Shown here: in pieces, positions 17,444-27,036 of the stretch | Layout: each line of letters opens with the position of its first letter | How positions within the stretch are numbered: the stretch's first letter is position 1 | Source of the DNA: Sulfitobacter maritimus | GTDB lineage: Bacteria; Pseudomonadota; Alphaproteobacteria; Rhodobacterales; Rhodobacteraceae | DNA length: 64,000 nt | Assembly (NCBI RefSeq): GCF_013346665.1 | Contig: NZ_JABVBB010000034.1 | Span: 186,001-250,000 of the forward strand | Direction: 5' to 3' | Position numbers and translations under genes: made by a program | The notes under the pieces: generated by a model | The model's database searches: none | What the model was told of the DNA's origin: nothing | The model's input: only the letters and a program-made list of their open reading frames with translations

Positions 17444-18886
17444 ATGACACTTACCAGAACTATTGCAATGGCGGTGTTTGCCGCGACGTTCGGCGCTACC
17501 GCTGTGCAGGCCCAAGACAGCCGCAGTCAGCCAGCGGAATTCCCGTCGGCGTCCTATAAGGGCAAGCAATATGTCGACAGCGCGGGCTGTGTTTTCATCC
17601 GGGCGGGGATCGATGGCAATGTCTCTTGGGTGCCGCGCATGAGCCGGGCGCGCAAGCAGGTCTGTGGCTTCCAGCCCACGAATGGCGTTCAGGTCGCGGC
17701 GGCTGAAGAAAAACCGGCGAAGAAGATCGAGAAGATCACGGTGGCAGAGGCGCCTGCCAAGGTGAAGCCTGCACCTAAGCGGGTCAAGGAACAGCCCGTC
17801 GCCCGCCCGGCACCGCAAAAGGTCGTGCGCCGCGTGGCCCCCGCTCCGAAACGTGCGCCAGCCCCTGCTGTTATCCATCAGCCCGCCCCTGCGCCTGTGC
17901 CTGTGGCTCCTGTGCGGCAGGTCACGCTGTCGGCCCCTGCGCCGATGGGGCATGTCAGCGCCTGTCCGGGTGCGTCGCCTCTGGCGCAGCACTATATGCG
18001 TGGCGGCAGCGGCTATGCGGTGCGCTGCGGCCCTCAGGCCGAGGCCATCGTGGCGCATCGCAGCGCCCCCGGTGCACCGCTTCGGGGCCAAGCGCCAACG
18101 CCCTATCGCAGCGCAGCCGCAGCCCCGTCCTATGACGCAGCCCCCCTGCGCGGTGCCACGCCGAGAGCGGTGGTGGCCGCACCGCTGCCCAGTGGCCCTG
18201 CGCCCCGCGCAGTCAGCGCACAAACCCGGATCGTCCCGAAGCATGTGGCGCTGAACCGGATCAACACGACCAATGTGAAAGTGCCGCAGGGCTACCGCAA
18301 AGTGTGGGAGGACGACCGTCTGAACCCCCACCGCGCCGAACAGACCTTGAATGGCCGCGCCGACATGCTGCTGATATGGACCCAGACCGTGCCGCGCCGT
18401 CTGATCAACCGCGCAACGGGCGAGGACGTGACCGCCAAAGTGCCATTGGTCTATCCTTACCTAGATATCGAAACGCAGCGGCGCAAACTGGGGCAGGTCA
18501 AGATCGTGCATCGTGACGGGCAGGTGGTCAAACGCGTGCTGCGCTACCGCAATGCCGCGCCGCTTCATCGTGATGAACGCCCCGCCAAGGGCAACAAGGT
18601 TGTGTATTCCAGCCGGTCCAACCGCACCCCTGCCGAACCGGTGACCGCGCAGACAACGGGCCGTGGCGGCTATGTTCAGGTGGGTGTCTTTGGCAATCCG
18701 GCCAATGCCCAACGGGCGGCGCGTCAGGTGGCAGGTCTTGGTTTGCCCGCGCGCATTGGCAAGCAGACGCGCGGGGGCAAGACCTATCACAGCGTACAAG
18801 CCGGCCCGATTGCCGGTGGCTCAACAAACGCGGCTGTCACCCGGTTGCGCCGGGCGGGATTTGGCGACGCTTACCTGCGCCGCTGA
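17444..18886 (+). CDS. Exported SPOR domain protein
   Basis: A 480-residue protein with a signal peptide ([24 protein letters not shown]), a long Ala/Pro/Lys-rich linker (about residues 85-180, many PAP and VAP repeats) and a C-terminal SPOR domain (from [21 protein letters not shown] to the end). SPOR domains bind glycan strands of septal peptidoglycan lacking stem peptides, so it probably acts in the periplasm at division sites. The middle (about 260-345, [17 protein letters not shown] and [17 protein letters not shown]) is a conserved segment of unknown role. I prefer the ATG at 17444 to the GTG at 17429 because the signal peptide begins there. A terminator follows 21 bases after the stop. 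Confidence 0.85.
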   Translation: MTLTRTIAMAVFAATFGATAVQAQDSRSQPAEFPSASYKGKQYVDSAGCVFIRAGIDGNVSWVPRMSRARKQVCGFQPTNGVQVAAAEEKPAKKIEKITVAEAPAKVKPAPKRVKEQPVARPAPQKVVRRVAPAPKRAPAPAVIHQPAPAPVPVAPVRQVTLSAPAPMGHVSACPGASPLAQHYMRGGSGYAVRCGPQAEAIVAHRSAPGAPLRGQAPTPYRSAAAAPSYDAAPLRGATPRAVVAAPLPSGPAPRAVSAQTRIVPKHVALNRINTTNVKVPQGYRKVWEDDRLNPHRAEQTLNGRADMLLIWTQTVPRRLINRATGEDVTAKVPLVYPYLDIETQRRKLGQVKIVHRDGQVVKRVLRYRNAAPLHRDERPAKGNKVVYSSRSNRTPAEPVTAQTTGRGGYVQVGVFGNPANAQRAARQVAGLGLPARIGKQTRGGKTYHSVQAGPIAGGSTNAAVTRLRRAGFGDAYLRR

Positions 18887-18907
18887 CCGCAAGCGGACAA
18901 GTAACTC

Positions 18908-18943
18908 AAAGGCCAGCCGCGCGGCATCGCGGCTGGCCTTTTG
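18908..18943 (+). terminator. Intrinsic terminator
   Basis: AAAGGCCAGCCGCG (18908-18921) pairs perfectly with CGCGGCTGGCCTTT (18928-18941), followed by TTGC. It ends the SPOR gene; the convergent gene stops at 18962, and the A-run lets it work in both directions. Confidence 0.9.
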
Positions 18944-18961
18944 CATGGGGCGGCCTGTGGC

Positions 18962-19975
18962 TTAACCGCCGCAGATGTTTTGCAAACGCAGCCAGTCGGC
19001 GTCTGACAAGAGCGGCGCGGTGAGCTTGCCTGACATGGGATCGGCCTCGATCAGCGGCAGGGTGCTTTCTCCGGTGATGTCCTTGGCATAGGCATAGGGC
19101 GTGCTGCGCAGTTCGGCCTCGGCAAAGCGCGCCAGTTGGCTGTCGATCTGAGGCTTGACCGTGTCGCGGGTGAGCAAGATTTCGGCATAGGTGTTCAACG
19201 CCTCTGGGGCGATGTCGCCCGTCGTCAATAGGCGGAAGGTTTCCCGCAGGCCCACGGTATCAAGCAGGTCCCCCAAGGGGTCATGCGCGGCCCGCAGGAC
19301 GTCCTCGGTCAGCACATAGCCCGCTGCCACATCCGGCTCTTCGTGGTCTTCCAACACAGCGCGGTCAAGCACGATCAGACGGCCCGGCAAATGTAGGCTG
19401 GCGCGGGTCATGTCTGGCAACACGGCGAGCCGCCCAACCTCAAGCCGTTTGGCAAGACGGTTCAACGCGGCACTGCCCGTGGGCGTCTCACAGACCGGGC
19501 CAGAGACCCGTTCCAAACGATTGAGCAGCGCCACCCCCAGCGAGACACGTTTGACCTCGGGCACCACTTTGAGTGCGTGATCGCGCAGCGCACCGGGCAT
19601 CCAGAACAGTGCCAAAGCCGCGACCACCGCAACGGAGGCCACCACCCCAAGCCAGCGCAGGCGGCCCGGTCGGGGGCGGCTGCGGTTGATGGCGCGGCGC
19701 AGCTTTTCGATCGCCTCAATCATCTCGGTTTCATTGTCGGGCAGTTCCAGCGTTTCGCTTGCGTCACCATCGGGATGATATAGCGCAGGCCGCTGTCCTG
19801 CGTTGGCCCGCTCAATCGCGGCCAGTGACCAATGGGTCAGCGCTTGATCCTTGAGATCGCTGATCACCAGCGTCGCGTCACCGATGGAGACAATGACCTC
19901 TCGGCGCTGTGCATCCGGCCCGGGACGCCAAAGGCCCGTCGCTTCAAGCCGGGCATATTTAGTGAGTGCGGTCAT
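18962..19975 (-). CDS. Hypothetical inner-membrane protein
   Basis: I recognise no named family in this 337-residue protein. Residues 1-100 look like a soluble cytoplasmic domain (IVSIGDATLVISDLKDQALTHWSL); residues 108-128 (LGVVASVAVVAALALFWMPGA) form a single membrane span preceded by a positively charged stretch (RRAINRSRPRPGRLRW); the remaining 200 residues should be periplasmic and contain CETPTG and a C-terminal CGG. The two Cys residues (near 160 and at 335) could form a disulfide in the periplasm. No HExxH or other catalytic motif is visible. It starts at an ATG at 19975 and appears monocistronic. It is a candidate conserved Rhodobacterales protein of unknown function. Confidence 0.75.
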   Translation of the reverse strand: MTALTKYARLEATGLWRPGPDAQRREVIVSIGDATLVISDLKDQALTHWSLAAIERANAGQRPALYHPDGDASETLELPDNETEMIEAIEKLRRAINRSRPRPGRLRWLGVVASVAVVAALALFWMPGALRDHALKVVPEVKRVSLGVALLNRLERVSGPVCETPTGSAALNRLAKRLEVGRLAVLPDMTRASLHLPGRLIVLDRAVLEDHEEPDVAAGYVLTEDVLRAAHDPLGDLLDTVGLRETFRLLTTGDIAPEALNTYAEILLTRDTVKPQIDSQLARFAEAELRSTPYAYAKDITGESTLPLIEADPMSGKLTAPLLSDADWLRLQNICGG

Positions 19976-20062
19976 GGAGTTCTGCTGGGGGCCTGTGTGT
20001 TTTCAGCACTTTACCACGCAGCGCGGGATCAGCAATGGCATGTGACATAATGTGGCCCCGCG

Positions 20063-21688
20063 TCACGGGGCCTTGGCCTGTTTGCGCAACTCGAATTTCT
20101 GGATTTTGCCGGTTGAGGTCTTGGGCAAGTCGCCAAAGACCACCCGTTTGGGCGTTTTGAACCCAGCGAGCGTTTCGCGGGCAAAGGCGATTAACTCGGC
20201 TTCAGTTGTGGTCGCGTTCGGCTTGAGTTCGACAAAAGCGCAGGGCACCTCGCCCCATTTCTCATGCGGCTGCGCCACCACGGCGGCCAAGTTGACCTCC
20301 GGATGGCCCATCAGCACGCCTTCGACCTCAACGCTTGAAATGTTCTCGCCGCCCGAGATGATGATGTCCTTGGCGCGATCCGCGATCTGGATATAGCCGT
20401 CGGGATGCTGCACCGCGATATCGCCGGAGTGGAAGTAGCCGCCCGCGAAAGCCTCCTGCGTGGCCTCGGGGTTCTTAAGGTAGCCTTTCATCACCGAATT
20501 GCCGCGGATCATGATTTCGCCCAACGTCTTGCCGTCCATCGGGGTTTGGACACATTCGGGATCGGTGACGGTGATATGCTCCATCATCGGCATGGCAACC
20601 CCCTGCCGCGCCTTGATGGCGGCACGTTCGGGCTCCGGCAGGTCGTCCCACTTTGCCTGCCAAAGACACTCTGTGACATGGCCGAAAGTCTCCGTCAGGC
20701 CGTAGACCTGCGTGACGTTGAACCCCAGTTTTTCGATCTTGGACAGGGTCGCAGGGGCAGGGGGCGCACCTGCGGTAAAGACTTCGACCCGGTGCTCAAA
20801 GCTGCGGCGGGCTTCGGGAGCGGCGTTAACAAGCAGGTTCAGCACAATCGGCGCCCCGCCGAAATGGGTGACACCGTGATCGGCAATCGCGTCATAGATC
20901 GCCGCCGCCGTAATGTCGCGGCAGCAGACCAGCGTGCCGCCTAGAAGCGGCATCATCCAAGTGTGGTTCCAGCCGTTGCAGTGAAACAGCGGCACGATCT
21001 GCATAAAGACCGGGCGCAGCACCATCTGCCAACTGACCACCGTGCCCATCGTCATCAGATAGGCGCCGCGGTGATGATAGACCACGCCCTTGGGCCGCCC
21101 GGTGGTGCCGGAGGTGTAGTTCAGCGCAAGGCTTTCCCATTCGTCGCTGGGCATGATCCAGTCAAAATCGGGGTCGCCCTCGTCTAACAGGTTCTCATAT
21201 TCAGGGTGGCGTCCGGTGACGGGAAAGCCCGCGTGGGGGTCGGGTACCTCAATGATCGCGGGGCAGCGGCCGTCCATTTTGGCGCAGGCGGCTTCGGCAA
21301 GATCGATAAACTCACTATCGACCAGCAGCACCTTGGCCTCCCCGTGATCGAGGATATAGGCCACTGTCCCCGCATCAAGCCGGATGTTGATGGTATTGAG
21401 CACTGCGCCGCAGGCCGGGACGCCAAAATGCGCTTCGGCCTGTGCGGGCAGGTTGGGGATCAGCGTGGCGACCACATCGCCGGGGGTCACGCCGATCCGA
21501 GCAAGCACCGAGGCCAGACGGCTGCACCGCGCGTGATATTGCGCATAGCTAACGCGGTGGGCGCCATAGATCACAGCGGTCTGATCGGGAAACACCTGAG
21601 CCGCCCGCCGCAGGTGCGACAGGGGCGTCAGTGGCACGAAATTCGCCGCGCATTTTTCCAGCCCCGTTTCATCCGACATCCAGCCCAT
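20063..21688 (-). CDS. Acyl-CoA synthetase (AMP-forming)
   Basis: A 541-residue adenylate-forming ligase. Motifs: NYTSGTTGRPKGVVYHH (ATP loop), QVYGLTETFGH (core), YFHSGDIAVQHPDGYIQIADRAKDIIISGGENIS (hinge and CoA-binding region) and the catalytic lysine in KTSTGKIQK. It activates a carboxylic acid to its CoA thioester. Medium-chain acids are likely, and enzymes like this include DmdB, which activates methylmercaptopropionate during dimethylsulfoniopropionate breakdown in roseobacters; the sequence alone does not decide this. ATG at 21688 follows GGGAGGG. The frame remains open upstream to 21847 but that part lacks homology. It is divergent from the EamA gene. Confidence 0.9.
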   Translation of the reverse strand: MGWMSDETGLEKCAANFVPLTPLSHLRRAAQVFPDQTAVIYGAHRVSYAQYHARCSRLASVLARIGVTPGDVVATLIPNLPAQAEAHFGVPACGAVLNTINIRLDAGTVAYILDHGEAKVLLVDSEFIDLAEAACAKMDGRCPAIIEVPDPHAGFPVTGRHPEYENLLDEGDPDFDWIMPSDEWESLALNYTSGTTGRPKGVVYHHRGAYLMTMGTVVSWQMVLRPVFMQIVPLFHCNGWNHTWMMPLLGGTLVCCRDITAAAIYDAIADHGVTHFGGAPIVLNLLVNAAPEARRSFEHRVEVFTAGAPPAPATLSKIEKLGFNVTQVYGLTETFGHVTECLWQAKWDDLPEPERAAIKARQGVAMPMMEHITVTDPECVQTPMDGKTLGEIMIRGNSVMKGYLKNPEATQEAFAGGYFHSGDIAVQHPDGYIQIADRAKDIIISGGENISSVEVEGVLMGHPEVNLAAVVAQPHEKWGEVPCAFVELKPNATTTEAELIAFARETLAGFKTPKRVVFGDLPKTSTGKIQKFELRKQAKAP

Positions 21689-21783
21689 ATGACCCTCCCA
21701 AGCCTTTGGTTGCGATTTGGGGTTGAGTATTGCTGCGAGGACGTGACTTTGCAAAGAGGGAGAGCGCGAAAAAGGGGGGCAAG

Positions 21784-22716
21784 ATGCAGGATGTAGCAGT
21801 GAAACCGGGGCTGGCCGCGATCTGTGCGGTAAGTGGCATGGCGGCATTGGGCCTGACGGATAATTTCGTCCCCTATATCTCGGAACGCGGCTCGCTTTGG
21901 CAATTCCACTTTGTCCGCGGCATCATGGCGGTGGCCATTCTGGCGGTGCTGGCGGCCATCGGCTTTGGTATTCTGCGGCCACAGCGGTTCTGGGCTGTGG
22001 TGGGGCGCAGCCTGTTTCAATCGGGCGCGATGCTGATCTACTTTGGCTGTCTTGCCTTTCTGCCCATCGGGGTGGTGGTGGCCGGGCTATTCACCTCGCC
22101 GCTCTTTGTGCTGCTGATCTCTGCAGTGTTTCAGGGCAAGCCCGTTGGCCCATGGCGGTGGGGCGCGGTGGTCGTGGGCTTTGCCGGGGCGCTGATGGTG
22201 ATCCGGCCTGACCCGAATGATCTGGACCTTGTGGCCTTTCTGCCGCTGGTGGCCGGGGTGCTCTATGCTATCGGGGCGGTGGCGACGCGGGCGTGGTGCG
22301 AAGGTGAGAGCACCCTTGTCATGACCGCTGGGTTCTTTGGCATGTTGGCCGTGATGGGTGCTTTGGGCATGTTGGTGCTGCCGGGCAGCGAGGTGACCGG
22401 CACGCCGGGTTTCGTGAGCCGTACGTGGGGGCCGCTGGACGGGTCCATGTGGTTCTGGTTCGCGGTGCAGGCGGTTGGCTCACTGCTGGGCATCGGGCTT
22501 TTGGTGCGGGCCTATCAACTGGGCGAGGCCGGGCATGTGGCGATTTTTGAATATGCCTTGCTGATCTTTGCGAGCTTCTGGGCGTGGGTGCTTTGGGGGC
22601 AAACCATCTCGACGCTCGGGTTTGTCGGCATGGCGATGATCGCAGGTGCCGGGGCGGTGATTGCCCTGCGCAGCGATGAGCCCTCCCCCCTGCGCGCGCC
22701 GGAGAGTGTCGAGTGA
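21784..22716 (+). CDS. EamA family transporter
   Basis: A 310-residue integral membrane protein with about ten hydrophobic segments in two EamA repeats, the layout of drug/metabolite exporters. The first repeat starts at SGMAALGLTDNFVPYISERGSLWQFHFVRG, a form frequent in this family. It probably exports a small metabolite across the inner membrane. The ATG at 21784 is preceded by GGGGGGCAAG. Its stop overlaps the GTG start of the following sulfotransferase-like gene by 4 bases, so the two are co-translated. The upstream gap of 95 bases is shared with the divergent acyl-CoA synthetase. Confidence 0.88.
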   Translation: MQDVAVKPGLAAICAVSGMAALGLTDNFVPYISERGSLWQFHFVRGIMAVAILAVLAAIGFGILRPQRFWAVVGRSLFQSGAMLIYFGCLAFLPIGVVVAGLFTSPLFVLLISAVFQGKPVGPWRWGAVVVGFAGALMVIRPDPNDLDLVAFLPLVAGVLYAIGAVATRAWCEGESTLVMTAGFFGMLAVMGALGMLVLPGSEVTGTPGFVSRTWGPLDGSMWFWFAVQAVGSLLGIGLLVRAYQLGEAGHVAIFEYALLIFASFWAWVLWGQTISTLGFVGMAMIAGAGAVIALRSDEPSPLRAPESVE

Positions 22717-23354
22717 TCATCAGCCCCGGCCGCCGCTACGTCTTTGTGCATATCCCCAAGACCGGAGGCACCTCACTGGCGCTGGCGCTGGAGAGGCGGG
22801 CGATGAAGGATGACCTCATGCTGGGTGATACGCCCAAAGCGCTGAAACGGCGGCGGCGGTTGCAAGGGGTGCAGGCGGCGGGGCGGTTGTGGAAGCACTC
22901 GACACTGGCAGATGTGGATGGGCTGGTGTCGGGTGAGGATCTGGACGGTTTGTTCTGCTTCACGCTGGTGCGCAATCCGTGGGACCGGGTGGCGAGCTAT
23001 TACCGCTGGCTGCGCGGGCAGAGCTTCGCGCATCCGGCAGTGGAGTTGGCGAAGCAGGCAGATTTCGCGGGGTTCCTGCGCCATCCGCAGACGCAGGCAA
23101 GTTTGCGGGCATGGCGCGCGCGGCGGTATATGCAGGACGCGGCGGGGCGGGAGCGCTCTGATCTCTATATCCGGCTGGAGCATTTCGCCGAAGATGCGGC
23201 ACCGCTGTTCGACCATCTGGGGTTTGAACTGGCGCTGCCCCGGGTGAATGCCTCGCAAGGGGCGGTGGCCTACACGCCCGAGTTGCACGATATCGTGGCG
23301 GCGGTCTGCGCCGAGGATATCGCTCGGTTTGGCTACGTTTACCAAGCACACTAG
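22713..23354 (+). CDS. Sulfotransferase family protein
   Basis: A 213-residue protein. HIPKTGG at residues 13-19 is the 5'-phosphosulfate-binding loop of the Sulfotransfer_2 (heparan/chondroitin sulfotransferase-like) family, and RNPWDRVASYY near 87-97 is the 3'-phosphate-binding segment. It would transfer a sulfuryl group from PAPS to a hydroxyl or amine of a sugar or lipid, but the acceptor is unknown. It has no signal peptide. It overlaps the EamA gene by 4 bases (GTGA), which makes a pairing of a modifying enzyme with an exporter plausible. The C-terminal part is rich in Arg and Ala. The gene converges on fadJ, with a dispersed repeat between them. Confidence 0.82.
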   Translation: MIISPGRRYVFVHIPKTGGTSLALALERRAMKDDLMLGDTPKALKRRRRLQGVQAAGRLWKHSTLADVDGLVSGEDLDGLFCFTLVRNPWDRVASYYRWLRGQSFAHPAVELAKQADFAGFLRHPQTQASLRAWRARRYMQDAAGRERSDLYIRLEHFAEDAAPLFDHLGFELALPRVNASQGAVAYTPELHDIVAAVCAEDIARFGYVYQAH

Positions 23355-23367
23355 GGCTATCGTCTGC

Positions 23368-23516
23368 CCGCGGGTCGGCGATCCGACCGGTGTAGCTGCC
23401 ACTTTATGGCTCAGCCATGGTGTGCCATCGCGGTGTCGTACTCAGCCTCACCAAATCGCCCACCCGGGGGGCGGGCAGGCGATGGCCCGGCGCCTGCGGC
23501 TTGATTCCGGGCCGGG
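23368..23516. repeat. Dispersed intergenic element, family B copy 1
   Basis: About 149 bases related to 61247-61396. Both begin CCGCGGGTCGGCG, share CCACTTTATGG and CAGCCATGGTGTGC, and end in a 50-base block with only a few differences that folds as GGCCCGG...CCGGGCC. The block's TTGATTCCGGGC core also occurs, inverted, in family A. It fills the convergent gap between the sulfotransferase and fadJ genes. Confidence 0.8.
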
Positions 23517-23545
23517 TGGCAGCAAAGGGGGTGGCCCTCACGACA

Positions 23546-23572
23546 AAGAAAAAGGGGCGCCGAAGCGCCCCC
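23546..23572 (-). terminator. Intrinsic terminator of the fad operon
   Basis: On the minus strand GGGGGCGC-TTCG-GCGCCCC is followed by TTTTTCTTTG: a 7-8-bp stem with a stable TTCG tetraloop, 6 bases after the fadJ stop. A textbook terminator for the operon running from 31483 to 23578. Confidence 0.92.
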
Positions 23573-23577
23573 ATCTA

Positions 23578-25782
23578 TCATGCAGCCTTCGAGGCATCCG
23601 GGTTGAACCGCCCGTAGAACGTCTGGTTCTTCTGCGCCATCTCACGGAGCAGGTCCGGACAAGCAAAGCGCTCACCAAACTTCTCGGTCAACTGATCACA
23701 ACGCTCAGCCGCATAGGGCGCGCCGATCATGTCGAGCCAGCTCAGCGGGCCACCGGACCAAGGCGCGAAACCCCAGCCGAGGATCGCGCCGACGTCACCC
23801 TCGCGGATGTCCATCAAGACACCTTCCTCAAGCGCCCGCACGGCTTCCAAGACCTGCGAGAAAAGCAAGCGATGCTGCACCTCGATCAGATCGGGCTGCT
23901 CCTCGGCCACGGGATACTTGTCTCCCATGCCGCGCCACAGCCCCTCGCGCTTGCCCTTGGCGTCATAGCTGTAGAAACCGGCGTTGGCTTTGCGACCCAG
24001 ACGACCCTCTTCCTCCATCCAGAACACCAGCGGATCAATGTCGTCGTTCGGATAAGCATCGCCCATCGCCGCCTTAGTCGCGCGGGCAATCTTGGCACCG
24101 AGGTCGATCGACGTCTCATCCATCAACTGCAACGGCCCTAGCGGCATACCAACCAGCTTAGCAGCGTTCTCAATCAGCGCAGGCTCAACACCCTCCTGCA
24201 CCATCCGCACACCTTCGTTGATGTAGGGAATGATGCAGCGGTTGGCATAGAAGAAACGTGCGTCATTGACCACGATCGGCGTCTTGCGGATCTGGCGCAC
24301 ATAGTCGAGCGCCTTGGCCACGGCCCGGTCGTCGGTCTCCTTGCCCTTGATGATTTCCACCAGCAGCATCTTCTCGACAGGCGAGAAGAAATGGATGCCG
24401 ATGAATTGCTCCGCGCGGCTCGACGCTTTCGCCAAATCGGTGATCGGCAGGGTCGAGGTGTTGGAGGCAAAGATACAATCCTCGGGGATCACCGCTTCGA
24501 CCTTCTGGGTCATCTCGGCCTTCACCTTAGGGTCTTCGAAGACCGCTTCGATAATCAGGTCACAGCCCTTGAGCGCATCGAGATCGGTGGTCGCGGTGAT
24601 CAGTTCCAGCGCCTTGGCCTTCTTCTCCTCGGTCGATTTCTTGCGGGCGATGCCCTTGTCGAAATAGCTCGCGGAATAGGCCTTGCCTTTGTCAGCGGCT
24701 TCTTGAGTCTGGTCAATCAGCACCACCTCGATTCCAGCCTGAACCGACACCAGCGTGATGCCCGCACCCATCATGCCCGCACCGAGCACGCCCAGCTTCT
24801 TAACCCGCTGGTCTGGCACACCTTCGGGCCGTACAGCACCCTTCTCCAACGCCTCTTTGTTGAGGAAGAGCGAGCGGATCATATTGCCCGAGGACGGGTT
24901 CATCAGCACATTGGTGAACCAGCGTGCCTCAATTTTTAGCGCCGTGTCGAAGGGCACCAGCGCCCCTTCATAGACCGCCGACAAAAGCGCCTTGGCCGCC
25001 GGATAGACGCCCTGTGTCTTGCCGTTGACCATTGCATTGGCGCCGACGAAGGTCATGAAACCCGCCGGGTGATAGGGCGCGCCGCCGGGCATTTTATAGC
25101 CCTTGGCATCCCAAGGTTTGACCAAATCGGCATCCTTGGCGTTCAGCACCCAGTCGCGGGCCGCGGCCATCGGGTCTTCGCTAACCTCGTCAATGATCCC
25201 AGCTTTCACCGCAGCAGCAGGGGCCACCATTTTCCCTTCCAGAAGGAAGGGCGAGGCCGCCATGGCACCGAGCTTGCGCACCATCCGCGTTGTGCCACCA
25301 GCACCGGGGAAGATACCAACGAGAATCTCCGGCAAGCCAATCCGCGCCTTCGGGTTGTCGGCAGCAAAAGTACGATGCGTGGCCAGTGGCAGTTCCAACC
25401 CGATGCCCGCAGCCGTGCCGGGGATCACACAGGCGACAGGCTTGCCGCCCTTGTTGGTCTTCGGGTCCATGCCCGCGCGCTCGATCTTGCGCAGCAATGC
25501 GTGCATCTGCATCGTGCCTTCGAACAAACCCTTGGCCGGATCGTCGCCCGCGTCTTCCTTCATCTTCGCCAGCAGGTTCAGGTCCATGCCACCGGCAAAA
25601 GACCCTTCCTTGCCGGAGGTAATGATGATGCCTTTGACAGCGTCATCCGCCAGCGCATCGTCAATATGCTTTTCCAGATCGCGCAGCCCGTCAAAGGACA
25701 TCACGTTCATGCTCTTGCCCGGCACATCCCATGTGATGGTCGCGATGCCTTGGTCGTCTTTATTCAATGTGAAATCGGTCAT
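23578..25782 (-). CDS. fadJ: Fatty-acid oxidation multifunctional enzyme (enoyl-CoA hydratase / 3-hydroxyacyl-CoA dehydrogenase)
   Basis: A 734-residue two-module enzyme. The N-terminal crotonase domain (about 1-300) hydrates 2-enoyl-CoA; GSFAGGMDLN and PGTAAGIGLELPLATHR are its CoA and active-site regions. The C-terminal part has the NAD-binding motif LGAGMMGAGI (about 315-324) and the HFFSPVEKMLLVEI signature of 3-hydroxyacyl-CoA dehydrogenases. ATG at 25782 follows AAGGGAG; the frame is open to 25896 without homology. It is the last gene of the operon, 22 bases after fadA, so the thiolase and this enzyme are made together as a beta-oxidation complex. The symbol fadJ rather than fadB is a judgement from length and fadA order. 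Confidence 0.95.
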   Translation of the reverse strand: MTDFTLNKDDQGIATITWDVPGKSMNVMSFDGLRDLEKHIDDALADDAVKGIIITSGKEGSFAGGMDLNLLAKMKEDAGDDPAKGLFEGTMQMHALLRKIERAGMDPKTNKGGKPVACVIPGTAAGIGLELPLATHRTFAADNPKARIGLPEILVGIFPGAGGTTRMVRKLGAMAASPFLLEGKMVAPAAAVKAGIIDEVSEDPMAAARDWVLNAKDADLVKPWDAKGYKMPGGAPYHPAGFMTFVGANAMVNGKTQGVYPAAKALLSAVYEGALVPFDTALKIEARWFTNVLMNPSSGNMIRSLFLNKEALEKGAVRPEGVPDQRVKKLGVLGAGMMGAGITLVSVQAGIEVVLIDQTQEAADKGKAYSASYFDKGIARKKSTEEKKAKALELITATTDLDALKGCDLIIEAVFEDPKVKAEMTQKVEAVIPEDCIFASNTSTLPITDLAKASSRAEQFIGIHFFSPVEKMLLVEIIKGKETDDRAVAKALDYVRQIRKTPIVVNDARFFYANRCIIPYINEGVRMVQEGVEPALIENAAKLVGMPLGPLQLMDETSIDLGAKIARATKAAMGDAYPNDDIDPLVFWMEEEGRLGRKANAGFYSYDAKGKREGLWRGMGDKYPVAEEQPDLIEVQHRLLFSQVLEAVRALEEGVLMDIREGDVGAILGWGFAPWSGGPLSWLDMIGAPYAAERCDQLTEKFGERFACPDLLREMAQKNQTFYGRFNPDASKAA

Positions 25783-25804
25783 ATTCTTGACTCCCTTACG
25801 CAGC

Positions 25805-27019
25805 TTACACGCGCTCGATAATAGTGGCGGCACCCATGCCGGAGGCGATGCAGAGCGTGGCCAGCCCCACCTCTTTGTCAGCCCGCTCCATCTCATCGAG
25901 CAGAATGCCGATGATCATGGCACCCGTGGCGCCGAGCGGGTGACCCATAGCGATGCCGCCGCCGTTCACGTTGACTTTGCTGTCGTCCACATCAAAGGCC
26001 TGCATGAAGCGCAACACCACGGCGGCGAAGGCTTCGTTGACCTCAAACAGATCAATGTCGCCGATTGTCATGCCGTTGTCCTTGAGGATCTTCTCGGTCA
26101 CCGGCACCGGGCCGGTCAGCATGATGGTCGGGTCGGTGCCAATCTTGGCGGTGGCTCGGATGCGGGCGCGAGGCTTCAGCCCGTGCTGCTCGCCGAATTC
26201 CTTGTTGCCGATCAAGACAGCCGCAGCACCATCCACGATGCCCGACGAGTTGCCCGCATGGTGGATGTGGTTGATCCGCTCCAGATGCGGGTATTTCATC
26301 AACGCGACCTTATCAAAGCCGGGCATGACTTCGCCCATCTGCTGGAACGCCGGGTTCAAGCCGCCAAGGCTCTGCATATCCGTCTGGGGGCGCATGTATT
26401 CATCGCGGTCGAGGATCGCGAGACCGTTTTGGTCGCGCACAGTAATGACGGATTTGTCAAAGCGCCCCTCTTCCCATGCCCGCGCCGCGCGTTGCTGGGA
26501 CTGCATGGCAAGTTGGTCTGCCTCATCGCGTGAGAAACCAAACTCGGTGGCAATGATATCCGCTGAAATGCCCTGCGGCACGAAATACTTCTCCATTGCC
26601 AGCGTGGGGTCCACGGCAATCGCCGCTCCGTCAGCACCCATGGCAACACGGCCCATCATCTCGACACCGCCGGCAATATAGCCATTGCCAGCGCCGCCTT
26701 TGATCTGGTTCGCTGCAAGGTTCACCGCTTCCATGCCGCTGGCGCAGAAACGGTTGATGGCGAGACCCGGAATCCGTTCATCCAGATCGGACGCCAGCAC
26801 CGCCGAGCGTGCCAGACAACCGCCCTGTTCCATGACTTGGGTCACATTGCCCCAGATCACATCCTCAACGGCATGGCCTTCGAGATTGTTACGCTCTTTC
26901 ACGGCATTTAGCGTCTGTGCTGACAAGCGCAGCGATGTGACCTCATGCAGCGCACCGTCCTTGCGGCCTTTACCACGCGGGGTGCGCAGGGCGTCGTAGA
27001 TGTAAACGTCTTGGGTCAT
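25805..27019 (-). CDS. fadA: Acetyl-CoA C-acyltransferase (thiolase)
   Basis: A 404-residue thiolase. The active-site Cys is in INRFCASGMEAVNLAA (near residue 88), the His in NEAFAAVVLRF, and the final GMGAATIIERV is the C-terminal catalytic Cys region, seen here as LATLCIASGMGA. It cleaves 3-ketoacyl-CoA to acetyl-CoA and a shortened acyl-CoA. ATGs at 27025 and 27019 are both in frame; GGAGG is 8 bases before the second and only 2 before the first, so I chose 27019. Its spacing to fadJ (22 bases) and to the upstream GST gene (17 bases) indicates one transcript. Confidence 0.95.
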   Translation of the reverse strand: MTQDVYIYDALRTPRGKGRKDGALHEVTSLRLSAQTLNAVKERNNLEGHAVEDVIWGNVTQVMEQGGCLARSAVLASDLDERIPGLAINRFCASGMEAVNLAANQIKGGAGNGYIAGGVEMMGRVAMGADGAAIAVDPTLAMEKYFVPQGISADIIATEFGFSRDEADQLAMQSQQRAARAWEEGRFDKSVITVRDQNGLAILDRDEYMRPQTDMQSLGGLNPAFQQMGEVMPGFDKVALMKYPHLERINHIHHAGNSSGIVDGAAAVLIGNKEFGEQHGLKPRARIRATAKIGTDPTIMLTGPVPVTEKILKDNGMTIGDIDLFEVNEAFAAVVLRFMQAFDVDDSKVNVNGGGIAMGHPLGATGAMIIGILLDEMERADKEVGLATLCIASGMGAATIIERV

Positions 27020-27036
27020 ATTCATGTCCTCCGGGG

